64,000 nt of DNA from Methanobrevibacter ruminantium M1 (GCF_000024185.1 NC_013790.1:1-64000), one strand, 5' to 3'. Counted from the first letter of the stretch, positions 39,299 through 49,050 are shown. Program-made: numbers and translations. Notes: a model not told the origin generated them from the sequence alone.

Positions 39299-39318
39299 TT
39301 TTTCAAATCCTTTTTATT

Positions 39319-39504
39319 TTAATAATTGTTAAATATTTTTTCTTTTAGGGTTGTTGATATTAATGATTTTTCGCTTAGCCAAGCCATAGTTATATTTTTT
39401 ATAACTTCTGAATCACTGTTTCCTAATTCTCCTTTAAGTTTTTGTAATAGTTCATACTGTTCTTTTGTAAAATTTACTTGTATTCTTTTCATTTCTTTAC
39501 TCAT
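39319..39504 (-). CDS. ribbon-helix-helix (CopG-like) protein
   Basis: 61 residues. KRIQVNFTKEQYELLQKLK is a CopG/RHH strand-helix pattern, followed by a second helix (NSDSEVIKNITMAWLS). It is the first gene of the methyltransferase operon, 20 bp from the next start, so it may regulate the restriction-modification genes as a controller protein does; this is inference from position. Ribosome binding site GGTGCACAT precedes the ATG. Confidence 0.75.
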   Translation of the reverse strand: MSKEMKRIQVNFTKEQYELLQKLKGELGNSDSEVIKNITMAWLSEKSLISTTLKEKIFNNY

Positions 39505-39722
39505 ATGTGCACCACAGTTGTGTATAATTAGAGTATATTATATTTGTTTTAGTATATAAACTTTAAAAGAGCATGTGAAAAATATTATTGTAAAAAAATT
39601 TAGGCAATTAATAAAATATTTTTAATCTCCTTTAATTATCATTGTAAATATTATTTTTTTTATTTCATAAAAACTTTATAATATTAAAAATAAAATTTTT
39701 ATTATATTCTGCCAATTCTTAC

Positions 39723-40475
39723 TTGAATGAAATCATAAAGACCACATTGATTCTACTTTTAAAGCAAGAGATAAGAAAAGAACAAAGACGGGGCATAAAG
39801 AACATACTTTTATACTTCCGTGATGTGGATACGCTGGATACAAATTCCATAAATTGGAAAATCCGCTATGATAGGAATAATCAGAATTATCAGATGATTG
39901 TCGGCATTTGCTATCTTACACTTAAAGGACTCCTCCAGTCTGATAGTAAGGGTGAAAAGAAGCTTATGAGCTTTTTGGATAATCAAAGGATGAATAGGCT
40001 ATATGAGAAATTCATTTTAAATTATTATAAGAGAGAGCATCCTGACATCAAGGCTTCCTCTCCTAAGATAGAATGGCAATTGGACGATGATTTTGGTGAA
40101 ATGCTTCCTCGTATGCAGACAGATATCACTTTAGAGCATAAAAATAAGATATTGATTATTGATGCCAAGTATTATTCAAGCACCACTCAGACCTATTATG
40201 ATAAAAAGACCATTCATTCACACAATCTCTATCAGATTTTTACCTATGTGAAAAATAAGGAAGTTGAAGTGGCTAATGAAGCAAATGGAGTGGAACTTGA
40301 CAATAAGGTTTCTGGAATGTTACTTTATGCAAGAACAAGAGAAAAAATATATCCAGACAATGATTATTTAATGAGTGGAAATAGGATAAGCGTTAAAACC
40401 CTAGATTTAAACCAGGATTTTACTTTAATTAAGAAACAATTAGACAGCATTATAGAGGTTTATTTGAAGGCTTGA
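39723..40475 (+). pseudogene. truncated McrC-like protein
   Basis: 250 residues matching the C-terminal part of McrC, the nuclease-associated subunit of McrBC restriction systems: NEIIKTTLILLLKQ, MNRLYEKFILNYYKRE and the PD-(D/E)XK core MQTDITLEHKNKILIIDAKYY. Intact McrC proteins are usually 340 residues or more; the N-terminal 100-200 residues are missing. The only possible start is TTG 39723 with no ribosome binding site. No mcrB is nearby. Likely a relic, although the nuclease core is complete. Confidence 0.6.
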
Positions 40476-41084
40476 TTTTTTTCATATTGATAAATTATTG
40501 ATAGAAAATTTCATATAATTTAATCAAAATAACACCTAATTAAAATACAAGTTACCACTTTTTCTTTTATTATATTAATCAACTCTTAAATTAAATCAAT
40601 CACTATATGCAATATTATTTTTTTAAGATAGTATATCTACATCTAGCAAATAAAAATAATAAAAATATATAATCTATCCCCTATCACAAGTGATGAATAA
40701 ACCCCGTCTGTCATTGAAAGCAAGAATTTTTTTTATTTTGTCCGATTAGTTTTCACACGTCTCTAGGCACCTTATTTACTTTAAACTATGCTTTTGATAA
40801 ACTATTATACATGGAACATGTTATTTAAAAGTGCCAAACCCGTAAAACCTTTTTTTAAAGACATGTTCTTGAGATTATCCTATGCTATTTTTAACTCTTG
40901 GGATAATCTCCACCCACTCTTTTTTATTTTTTTATTTTTTTTATCCTAAAAGCCATTTTTTCCTTGATAGAAAGATATGGATAGATTTAAGAATTTATAA
41001 AACAAATATTAAACTAACTTTTATTAGTTTTTAGACTTTTAGACTTTTTAAAATTTTTATTTTTAGACACATAGGAGGATAAGA
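40476..41084. other. gene-free gap with a possible structured RNA at about 40680-40920
   Basis: No convincing gene. Bases 40680-40920 are less AT-rich than the surroundings and have nested inverted repeats: GAACATGT (40814-40821) with ACATGTTC (40861-40868), and GAGATTATCC (40871-40880) with GGATAATCTC (40901-40910), a perfect 10-bp stem followed within 11 bases by CTCTTTTTTATT. An AGTGATGA at 40689 resembles a C box but no matching D box was found. An 18-codon frame at 40693 is not convincing. The rest (40476-40680, 40920-41084) is AT-rich; its end contains the promoter and AGGAGG site of the next gene. Confidence 0.35.
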
Positions 41085-41555
41085 ATGAATAATAAAAAGA
41101 TATTTGTGGCCGGATTAGCCATATTGGCTATTGTTCTAATGGGATCAGTTGCTGCAGTTGATATGGGCATTCTTAGCGGAAGCCCAACCAAATTCAGCAT
41201 TGACGGCATCGACTTCAATATTCCACAGGGATATGCAGTTACTGACAACTATACAAGAGTGAATGATACAGACACTGCTGGAAGCTCAAGCTATAGGGTT
41301 ACCCAAGCAACCTTTGAAAACAATGTACATGATGCCATTTCAGTTCTTGTAGCTGATTATGATCATGACATGAGTGAGGATATCATATCTCAAAGAGGCA
41401 ATAAGACAACTATAAATGGTGTGGACGGATATATGCAAACCCAAGGGGATTATACTACATTCAATTATCTTGTTGATGGGAATCTTGTGACAATCACTCT
41501 TACAAATGCAGATTTGCTTGAGGATATTATTGTTGGTAATCAGACAGATGACTGA
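41085..41555 (+). CDS. small exported protein
   Basis: 156 residues with a clear signal peptide (KKIFVAGLAILAIVLMGSVA, cleaved near AAVD). The mature part FSIDGIDFNIPQGYAVTDNY resembles the exported protein at 35076, both with an IP-x-GY opening. Several N-x-S/T sequons. Strong ribosome binding site AGGAGGATAAGA. Probably an extracytoplasmic protein of a Methanobrevibacter-specific family; role unknown. Confidence 0.75.
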   Translation: MNNKKIFVAGLAILAIVLMGSVAAVDMGILSGSPTKFSIDGIDFNIPQGYAVTDNYTRVNDTDTAGSSSYRVTQATFENNVHDAISVLVADYDHDMSEDIISQRGNKTTINGVDGYMQTQGDYTTFNYLVDGNLVTITLTNADLLEDIIVGNQTDD

Positions 41556-41679
41556 TTGTTTTTTTTTTAAGTGTGAATGATTTTTCCACTTAACTTTTTT
41601 TTATTTTTTAATTTTACTCATAATATTTTTTTTAACTTTTTTTATTTTTTAAAAAGAGAAGTTTAGATCTTTTTGATTG

Positions 41680-41850
41680 CTATTTTTTATAAAAAAAGAG
41701 TTTATTTCATTAATTAGCTATTTTTTAAAAAGAGTGTGTTAATTTTTATTCATTAGCTGGTTTTAAAAAAAGAGTGTGTTAATTTTTATTAATTATCGGT
41801 TTTTAAAAAGAGTTTTTTTATTAATTATCTTGTTTTAAAAAAAGAAAAAA
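41680..41850. repeat. degenerate 35-40-bp repeats of TTTTAAAAAAAGAG blocks
   Basis: Five blocks of TTTTAAAAA(AA)GAG at about 41688, 41723, 41761, 41799 and 41833, separated by TTATTAATTATC-like text. They lie between convergent genes and probably act as repeated U-rich terminators in both directions. Confidence 0.55.
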
Positions 41851-41861
41851 TTAGAAGTAGA

Positions 41862-44800
41862 TTATTTTCTACTTCTTCTTACAAAAATTAAACTTGAAAG
41901 CACTATTAACAATGCCATTATAGGATTACCTGGAGCTGTTTTATCCATTGGCATCGGCTTATTAGCTGAATGTTTTGCTGGAGCTACTGGATTATCTGGA
42001 CTTACTGGACTTATTGGAGGCACTGGATTATCCGGAGTCTCTGGAGTTACAGTAATAAATCCAGTTCCATCAGCCTCTAGGAATGTATCATCTCCATCGA
42101 ATCTTACGCTAACGGAATAAGTTCCATTATAATCCTCTGGGACTGTCCATTCCACACTGCCTTCACCATTAGTGATTTGGGCAGTGACTTCAGTTCCGTC
42201 TGGCAATCTTACAGTTACATTTCCATTAAATAAGGATTCTTCTGCAGTGATTACTTCAATAGGAATTGTCACCTTATCTTTTGGTTTTGCTGTAATGTTT
42301 CCAACAATTATTTCAACTGGGATCTTGGAATCAACCTTAATTATAGCAGTATTGTTTGATGGGAGGTAGGTTTCGTCTCCTTCAAATCTTACTGTATAAT
42401 TATATTCTCCATTATAATCATCTGGAACAGTCCATGTTGTGTTTCCAATGCCCTCTGTGATTTCTGCTGTTTGAATTGTGCCATCAGGCAGTTCAACACT
42501 TACTTTTCCATTGAATGGAACGTCATCATCAGTTTTTATTGTGATTGGAATTATGATTTCTCTGTTTGGCTTTGTTCCAATGTTTTCAAGGTCGATTGAA
42601 GTTGGGATCTTTTCGATTGTAATGTATCCTGTCTCGCTGGCAGATAGATATTTTCCATTGCCGTTGAAAGTGACTTTTATTGGATATTCACCTTCGTATC
42701 CCTCTGGTACAGTCCAATTGAGAGCAGCTTTTCCATCCTTGACTTGAACTTCAACGGTGGAATTGTCTGGTAAGGTTATATTGACATAGCCGTTGAAATT
42801 ATCTCCATCATTAAGATGGTTGCTGGATAGAATGCCTTTAGCTGAACTGATATAAGCCTTTAATAAAGCCTTATTATCATTATTGGATAAAACACCCTTA
42901 TTTAGATTGTTATCAGATAAAGCACCCTTATTTAGATTGTTATCAGATAAAGAACCTTTAGTTGAATTATCAGACTCACTACCATCATCTATAGCAACAT
43001 TAACAGAAATAGTCACATCCTCTTTTGGATGAGCAGTAATGTTATCTATAATGATGAGTAATTTTATCTTTTCAACTGTTAGGGTGCTTGTTGCATTTGA
43101 AGGCAGGTAATTATTATCTCCATCGAAAGTGAGGGTGAGATTATAATCTCCTACATCCAAATTGTCTGGAACAGTCCAAGCTATGTTTCCTTTTCCGTCT
43201 TTAATCTCTACAGTTTCTTTAGAGCCATCAGGTAGATTCACTGTTATATTTCCATTGAATGGTACATCATTATCTGCTGTGACATTTACAGAAATATCTA
43301 TCTCCTCTCCCGGATAGGCATTAGGAATGTCTGCTGTGATTTGAGTACTGATCTTTGCTATGACTTCAATATTGGCTGTGGCATTTGAATCCAGATAGTT
43401 TCCACCTCCAGGATAACTTGCGCTTATGGAATAATTGCCCTTATAATCATCTGGTACAGTCCAATTTACATTTCCTGTACCATTGATTATTTCTGCAGTT
43501 TTGTTTGTGCCGTCTGGGAAACTTACAGTTACAGTTCCATTTATAAGCTTAGCATCTCCTGCAGTTATGTTGATTTCTATTTCCACATCACTGTCTGGAT
43601 AAGCAGTCACATTAGATAGGCTTATTTCAGTGTAATATGGAATAACTTCAATATTTCCTTGGCCTTCAGATTCTAAATAAGTTCCATTGCCTTCATAATA
43701 TGCAAAGACACTGTAGTTTCCTGAAGCATAATTATCAGGAACATACCAGACTGTTTCTCCAATTCCGTTTGTGATTTCTACAGCTTCATTTGTCCCATCA
43801 GGGAAAGTAATGTTTACTGTTCCATTAATTAAGCCTTTATCTGCAGTTATGTTGATTATTATTCTCACAAAACTGTCTGGATCGGCAGTCACGTTTTCTA
43901 GGCAGATATTGGTCGGAATAGTTTTAGCAACGGTTTCTTCAGACCTAGCTTCTTTATTAGCAACTCCTGGACTTGAGACATTTACAATATTTGTGTATTT
44001 GCCTTCTTTGCTTATCTCAACAATAAATTCTAAGATGGCGCTTTCTCCAACGCTTATGTTATTGTTGTAAGTGAATGAAGAATTGTCCTTGTTGTAAGTC
44101 CAGCCTTCAGTGATAGAGGATTCATCCAGTATAAATGCAGGGTCCAGTTCGTCTTTGACAATAATGTTTGTTAAAGTTCTATCTCCAGTGTTATCTATAG
44201 TGACAGTGTATTTTACAGTATCTCCGATATATATTTCAGTGTCGTTTACTGTTTTTGTCACTGTCATATCCGGCTTGTAGACACAGACCTCTGGAGCTTC
44301 AGCTGTGATTTCAGGATAATCTGAACTTAATATAAGCTTAGCAAGGTTAGTGTAATTGCCTTTTTCATTGATTGTAACATTGAAGCTAAGGTTTAAGGTG
44401 TCTGGATTGTCGCTAAGATCGAAAATGAAAGCATTTTCTGTTTCATCATAATGCCAATTCTCTGAGATAGTGTCCTTATCCAATGCAAATGTATCATTGA
44501 AAAGGTCTTCAACCTTTACAGGGCCTTGATATCCGCTTAAATTAATGAAGATATTATACTCAACAGAGTCTCCTGCATCAATCTCTCTTGAATTGACTGA
44601 TTTGTTCATGAGAGCTAATACAATGACTATTGAATCATCCTCTTTATCATTAATGTTAATATAGACATAATTGGAATAAGATCCTACCTTGCTTGTATTG
44701 AAGTAAAGCTTAAAGCTTGCAGATTCTCCTACCTCTAATGTTGAATTCAATGTAAATGAAAGGGAATCAGTTTCAATATTCTCTATCCATTTGCCTGTTA

Positions 44801-46355
44801 TATCTTCATGACTGAGGTAAGTTAGAGCATCTTCATCATAGTCGTCGTTTACAACAAGTTCATAAGGATTAAATGTCTTATCTCCAGTATTGGTGATATT
44901 AACAATGAAAACCGCTTGTTCTTGAAGATTTACTGTTGAATCTAGGGCAGTTTCAGCGATATTTGCATCACTTATTCTGACATGAGTGACATCAGACTCA
45001 GCACTGACTTCAGGCAGGTCACCTATTTTAAGGGAAACTGTGTTGGTGTAATTTCCTCTTTCAGTGATATATACAGCAAAATTGAATTCAAATGACTCTG
45101 GAATGTCGCTTAGCATATATTCAAAGGCCTTTTCATCTCTATTATATTTCCAATTTGAGGAGATGCTATCTTTATCCAAATCGAAGTATTCGTTTAAAAT
45201 GTCGGTGACCTTGATTTTAAAGTCATCAATGCCTAATTTATTGGCTCCTGTCATGTCGATGTAAACATTGTATTCAACAGACTCTCCCATATCAATTTCA
45301 GTGGCATTGACAGTCTTTTCAATTCTTGGAACAACTGTGACAGTGGCATTTGCCTCTACTTGAGGATTCGGATAGTTGCTATAGACATTATTGGTGAAAT
45401 TTCCAATTTCTGTTGTTAAAAAAGATACTATTATAGCAGCAGATTCACCTATATCCAGCTGGTCCAAGCTAAAACCGTAATCTCCACCACGATTTGCAAA
45501 AGAGTCCCAATTTCCACTTATGTTAGTGAACTCATTTAGGAATAATGATTCTTCAGGATCTTCATAGATACGCAAATTACTTAATGGCCTATTTCCGTTA
45601 TTGGTAACGTTGATTGTAAAGTTTGCTATTTCTCCAATGGTAACGATTGGATCATTGGCCACTTTTGTAATTGTTAAATTTGGAGCATAAACAGTCACTT
45701 CTTCGGATAAGAACTCTTGAGAGCTTGTTAGGTTGGAGCTTACATTGATTGTGTTAATGTAAGTGCCTGTTTTATTTCCTGTCATACGTATCTTGAGAAG
45801 GATGCTATGTTCAGGCTCTAATGCTTTTGTATAATTGAATACATTGCTCTCATTTTTCCAATTTGGATTGTCATCAGCAAACCAAATATATTCCCATATC
45901 AATCCATCAGGGAAGTTTTCAACAACACTGATATTGCCTATGCTTTCTTCTAGATTGTTGGTTATGTTGATGGTATAGTAGATAGTGTCTCCAATGTCGT
46001 AAAATCCGTCTACAGGCATATGGTTAGAGCTGTTATCAATTGTTTTTGTAACAGTGAGGCCAGTATTGGATTTTAGTGGGCTTTTAGTGATGGATTGGTT
46101 TAATCCATTATCTGTATCTACAAGATCTTGAGTGGGATTAGCAGATTCATCTATTGAAGCGTCATTCTGACTAGCAGAGTTGGATTCAGCCTTTAAAGCA
46201 TTATTATTGTCATCAGCAAAGTTAACGTCTGCTATCAAAGCACCATTATTGTCATTGATTCCAATATCTTCGGACATATCATCGCTTGCACTTGCAATGT
46301 TAAGACTTAAGATAAAAATAATCGTTAGAACAATGATTAAGTATTTCCTTTTCGT
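41862..46355 (-). CDS. large DUF11/Ig-like surface protein with ACG in place of its start codon
   Basis: From 46355 the frame encodes 1497 residues. KRKYLIIVLTIIFILSLNIA followed by SASD is a clear signal peptide, preceded by AAGGAGGTGA at perfect spacing, but the start codon is ACG (46355-46353). The first ATG (46277) would remove the signal peptide. Mature part: about four to five DUF11-like domains (motifs such as VTKTVNDTEIYIGDTVKYTV), then about eight Ig-like repeats of 85-90 residues (FNGNVTVRLPDGTEV, ...WTVPEDYNGTYSVSV). A proline-rich stretch and a C-terminal TM (PIMALLIVLSSLIFV) with RRSRK follow. It should be exported and membrane-anchored. A KGxLSDNNLN repeat is inserted in one Ig domain. 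Either ACG-initiated, silenced, or a base error. Confidence 0.85.
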   Translation of the reverse strand, partial: TKRKYLIIVLTIIFILSLNIASASDDMSEDIGINDNNGALIADVNFADDNNNALKAESNSASQNDASIDESANPTQDLVDTDNGLNQSITKSPLKSNTGLTVTKTIDNSSNHMPVDGFYDIGDTIYYTINITNNLEESIGNISVVENFPDGLIWEYIWFADDNPNWKNESNVFNYTKALEPEHSILLKIRMTGNKTGTYINTINVSSNLTSSQEFLSEEVTVYAPNLTITKVANDPIVTIGEIANFTINVTNNGNRPLSNLRIYEDPEESLFLNEFTNISGNWDSFANRGGDYGFSLDQLDIGESAAIIVSFLTTEIGNFTNNVYSNYPNPQVEANATVTVVPRIEKTVNATEIDMGESVEYNVYIDMTGANKLGIDDFKIKVTDILNEYFDLDKDSISSNWKYNRDEKAFEYMLSDIPESFEFNFAVYITERGNYTNTVSLKIGDLPEVSAESDVTHVRISDANIAETALDSTVNLQEQAVFIVNITNTGDKTFNPYELVVNDDYDEDALTYLSHEDITGKWIENIETDSLSFTLNSTLEVGESASFKLYFNTSKVGSYSNYVYININDKEDDSIVIVLALMNKSVNSREIDAGDSVEYNIFINLSGYQGPVKVEDLFNDTFALDKDTISENWHYDETENAFIFDLSDNPDTLNLSFNVTINEKGNYTNLAKLILSSDYPEITAEAPEVCVYKPDMTVTKTVNDTEIYIGDTVKYTVTIDNTGDRTLTNIIVKDELDPAFILDESSITEGWTYNKDNSSFTYNNNISVGESAILEFIVEISKEGKYTNIVNVSSPGVANKEARSEETVAKTIPTNICLENVTADPDSFVRIIINITADKGLINGTVNITFPDGTNEAVEITNGIGETVWYVPDNYASGNYSVFAYYEGNGTYLESEGQGNIEVIPYYTEISLSNVTAYPDSDVEIEINITAGDAKLINGTVTVSFPDGTNKTAEIINGTGNVNWTVPDDYKGNYSISASYPGGGNYLDSNATANIEVIAKISTQITADIPNAYPGEEIDISVNVTADNDVPFNGNITVNLPDGSKETVEIKDGKGNIAWTVPDNLDVGDYNLTLTFDGDNNYLPSNATSTLTVEKIKLLIIIDNITAHPKEDVTISVNVAIDDGSESDNSTKGSLSDNNLNKGALSDNNLNKGVLSNNDNKALLKAYISSAKGILSSNHLNDGDNFNGYVNITLPDNSTVEVQVKDGKAALNWTVPEGYEGEYPIKVTFNGNGKYLSASETGYITIEKIPTSIDLENIGTKPNREIIIPITIKTDDDVPFNGKVSVELPDGTIQTAEITEGIGNTTWTVPDDYNGEYNYTVRFEGDETYLPSNNTAIIKVDSKIPVEIIVGNITAKPKDKVTIPIEVITAEESLFNGNVTVRLPDGTEVTAQITNGEGSVEWTVPEDYNGTYSVSVRFDGDDTFLEADGTGFITVTPETPDNPVPPISPVSPDNPVAPAKHSANKPMPMDKTAPGNPIMALLIVLSSLIFVRRSRK

Positions 46356-46539
46356 TTTTTCACCTCCTTTTACAGTTAATTAATAAAAACAGAGTAAAAT
46401 AAATATAATAAAATAATCTACTCATTAATATTTATTAAACTATTTAAATATAAATATTTTTAAAAATAAGGTGAAAGATGGAACTTATCAAGAAAAATAA
46501 GGTTTTAAAATACTTAACATAGAAAACCTAATTAAAGAA

Positions 46540-46654
46540 TGCCATTATCAATCCATGTCTACTTAAGAAATGCTATAATCAATCCATGTCTACTTAAGAA
46601 ATGCTATTATCAATCCATGTCTACTTAAGAAATGCTATTATCAATCCATGTCTA
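46540..46654. repeat. 31-bp tandem repeat spanning a stop codon (four copies)
   Basis: TCAATCCATGTCTACTTAAG starts at 46548, 46579, 46610 and 46641. The copy at 46641 contains the TGA stop and last codons (DMD) of the beta-helix gene on the minus strand; the others lie in its trailer. The copies are nearly perfect. Confidence 0.85.
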
Positions 46655-47618
46655 AAAATGAGTCTATTTCATGGATATTGTCAGATTCATTGTTTTCGAT
46701 GGTGGAAGTCGTAATTTTGTATTTTTTATTGTTTGAGAATATTCCTCCACCTTTGTTTGATATGTTTTCGGTGATTATGGAGTCTTTGATGAATATTTCT
46801 CCATCGAAATTATGTATTGCGCCGCCATACTCATATGATTTGTTTTTATTGAGTGTGGAGGATATTATGCTTAATTTGTTCCAGCTGTGGATTGCTCCAC
46901 CTATTTTTGCTATGTTTTTTGTGATTGTGGAGTTTTTTATGATTATTTCTCCAATATTATTGTATATTGCCCCTCCTTGGCTTGATGTGTTTTCTTCTAT
47001 TGTGCTTTCGGTGATTTTTAACTCATTGCCATCGTTGAATATGGCTCCACCAAAGTCTTTTGCATCGTTTTTTCTTAATGTGGTGTTTTCTATGCTTAGA
47101 ATGGCTCTATAGTTGTGGATTGCTCCTCCTTGCTTTGCGGTGTTTTCATTTATTATTGATTCCTCTATGCTCATCTTGCCTTTATAGTTGTGGATTGCCC
47201 CTCCATTTGATTTGGCATTGTTTTTTGTGAATGTGGACTTTATTATTTCCATTTCTCCTTCGTCATTGTATATGGATCCGCCATATTTTGATTGGTTTTC
47301 TTTTATTGTGGCTTCTATGATTTTTATTTTGCCCTTTAGGTTGTATATGGCTCCTCCTATTGTATTTGTTTTTCCATTTTTTAATCTAATGTTTTTTATT
47401 GTGATGTTTTGGGCTGTGGAATAGAATATTCTTGTTTTTTCTTTGGCGTTAATGATATGGCCATTTCCATTGATGACTAGATTGTCTATGTTCAGTTTAA
47501 TTCCATCTGAATATTTTTGCTCTTCTTTGTCCTCTAGGATTATGTCTGAGTCTAGATTTATTTCCTTTGCACCACTATGAATCAATTCATCAAGATATTT
47601 GAAATTATTAAAGTCCAT
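46641..47618 (-). CDS. cytosolic right-handed beta-helix repeat protein
   Basis: 325 residues, no signal peptide or TM. The N-terminal cap FKYLDELIHSGAKEINLDSD is followed by LVINGNGHIINAKEKTRIFY and then about ten beta-helix coils of 23-25 residues with the turn GGAIHN/GGAIYN (for example SKFTKNNAKSNGGAIHNYKG-like coils). This is the fold of the genus's secreted adhesins, but here the protein should stay in the cell. Ribosome binding site GGTGATATA precedes the ATG. The same cap occurs in four other places between 47.8 and 56 kb. Function unknown. Confidence 0.75.
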   Translation of the reverse strand: MDFNNFKYLDELIHSGAKEINLDSDIILEDKEEQKYSDGIKLNIDNLVINGNGHIINAKEKTRIFYSTAQNITIKNIRLKNGKTNTIGGAIYNLKGKIKIIEATIKENQSKYGGSIYNDEGEMEIIKSTFTKNNAKSNGGAIHNYKGKMSIEESIINENTAKQGGAIHNYRAILSIENTTLRKNDAKDFGGAIFNDGNELKITESTIEENTSSQGGAIYNNIGEIIIKNSTITKNIAKIGGAIHSWNKLSIISSTLNKNKSYEYGGAIHNFDGEIFIKDSIITENISNKGGGIFSNNKKYKITTSTIENNESDNIHEIDSFLDMD

Positions 47619-47829
47619 TATATCACCACTTAATACTATTTTTGTATTTTATATTACTTAATTTATAAACATTGGACTTAGGATTATGAGCTTTAGATAA
47701 GATTTAAACTTAAATGATTTTTTAACATTGGTGTTAAGATTATAAACTTTGAATTAGATTTAAACTTTAAGGATTTTTAAAAGTAATTTTAATTAATAGA
47801 AAGTCAATAGTTAATAATATGGTGTTTTT

Positions 47830-48927
47830 ATGAGCAAAAGTTTTAGAGACCTTGAATTATTGATAGAAAATTGCGACGATGAGATAGTTTTGGATTCAGA
47901 CATTGTTTTAGGAGATGGTGAAGGCCCTATTTACTTAGAAGGCATTAATTTGGATAGTGATGTAATTATTGATGGGAATGGACATTCAATTGATGCATGT
48001 GGGAAAGTGAGAATATTTTATTCTTCAGGAGAACTTACAATTAAAAACATTAGCTTATTGAATGGATACTCTGATGAAAGCGGAGGTGCCATAGTGGTAG
48101 ATGGGGGAAAGATGGACATAATTGATTCTATCATCTCTGGAAACTATTCTGCTGATGATGGAGGGGCTATACACATAGAGGAAGGTGAATTGGCCCTTAT
48201 AAACTCCACAGTTAAGGAGAATAAAGCAAAGGAATTCGGTGGAGCAATCAATAATTGGGACAGCTTGAAGATTGTAAACTGTGAAATAAGCTCAAATGAG
48301 GCACGTTTTGGTGGAGCAATCCTTAATAATGATGGCAATTTAGAGATAAGCGATTCTCTTTTTAAAGACAACAAGGCAGATAAGGGAGGAGTTATCTATA
48401 ATCAAGATGGTGACTTTTCCGTTGAAAAAACACTCTTTGAGAAAAACAAGGCATCTGCTGATGGCGGAGTATTCTATAATGAAAATTGTGATATAAGCGT
48501 TATTGAATCCAAATTAAATGACAATCAGGCAGATAAAGGTGGAGTTATCTATAATAATGGTGTCTTTATCATAAAGGACTGTGAACTTATAAATAATAGG
48601 GCAAATGATGGAGGATCTATTGTCAATTATGAGGCAGAGCTTAATGTAATGGGTTCCAGTCTTAGTGGAAATCTTTCTAATTATGGCGGGGCCATATACA
48701 CTTATGATGGTGAGATGAGCATTGACGAGTCTAGATTTGATGATAATAGGGCAGAATGTGGTGGAGCTATCTATAGCGAAAAGTGCATCTGGGATGTTTC
48801 TAATTCAGAGTTTAATTCAAATAAGGCTAAAAACTCTGGCGGTGCTATATTATTGAAGAAATCTAAATATGAAGTTGATAATGTTAGTTTTAGGGATAAT
48901 GAGCCTGATGATGTTTCAAACTTTTAG
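47830..48927 (+). CDS. cytosolic right-handed beta-helix repeat protein
   Basis: 365 residues, no signal peptide. Cap FRDLELLIENCDDEIVLDSD, then VIIDGNGHSIDACGKVRIFY and about eleven coils with GGAI/GGVIYN turns. Acidic overall. Transcribed divergently from the 46641 gene, with 210 bp between the two starts. GGTGTTTTT precedes the ATG. Sequence differs enough from its neighbour to exclude very recent duplication. Confidence 0.75.
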   Translation: MSKSFRDLELLIENCDDEIVLDSDIVLGDGEGPIYLEGINLDSDVIIDGNGHSIDACGKVRIFYSSGELTIKNISLLNGYSDESGGAIVVDGGKMDIIDSIISGNYSADDGGAIHIEEGELALINSTVKENKAKEFGGAINNWDSLKIVNCEISSNEARFGGAILNNDGNLEISDSLFKDNKADKGGVIYNQDGDFSVEKTLFEKNKASADGGVFYNENCDISVIESKLNDNQADKGGVIYNNGVFIIKDCELINNRANDGGSIVNYEAELNVMGSSLSGNLSNYGGAIYTYDGEMSIDESRFDDNRAECGGAIYSEKCIWDVSNSEFNSNKAKNSGGAILLKKSKYEVDNVSFRDNEPDDVSNF

Positions 48928-49050
48928 AAAAAATTTGATTATAATTTTTTCTTTCGGCCTACTACTTTTCCAAACTGATTATTCAAACTTTTAGAAAAAG
49001 TTTGATCAAAATTTTCTTTTTCGGCCTACTACTTTTCCAAACTGATTATT
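48918..49050. repeat. duplication of about 65 bp covering convergent gene ends
   Basis: TTTCAAACTTTTAGAAAAA through CTACTTTTCCAAACTGATTA occurs twice (about 48915-48982 and 48982-49050). The first copy holds the stop codon of the plus-strand beta-helix gene, the second the last codons of the minus-strand GKP-repeat gene. Confidence 0.75.
48984..49004. terminator. bidirectional hairpin terminator
   Basis: CAAACTTTT, AG, AAAAAGTTTG form an inverted repeat between the two convergent genes; a less perfect copy lies at 48917-48937 through the duplication. Confidence 0.5.

Noticed and set aside
40689..40750. C/D box small RNA
   Set aside because: AGTGATGA resembles a C box, but no properly spaced CTGA D box or guide layout was found.
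46277..46279. ATG 46277 as the start of the large surface protein
   Set aside because: It lies after an in-frame signal peptide that has a perfect ribosome binding site, and it has none of its own.
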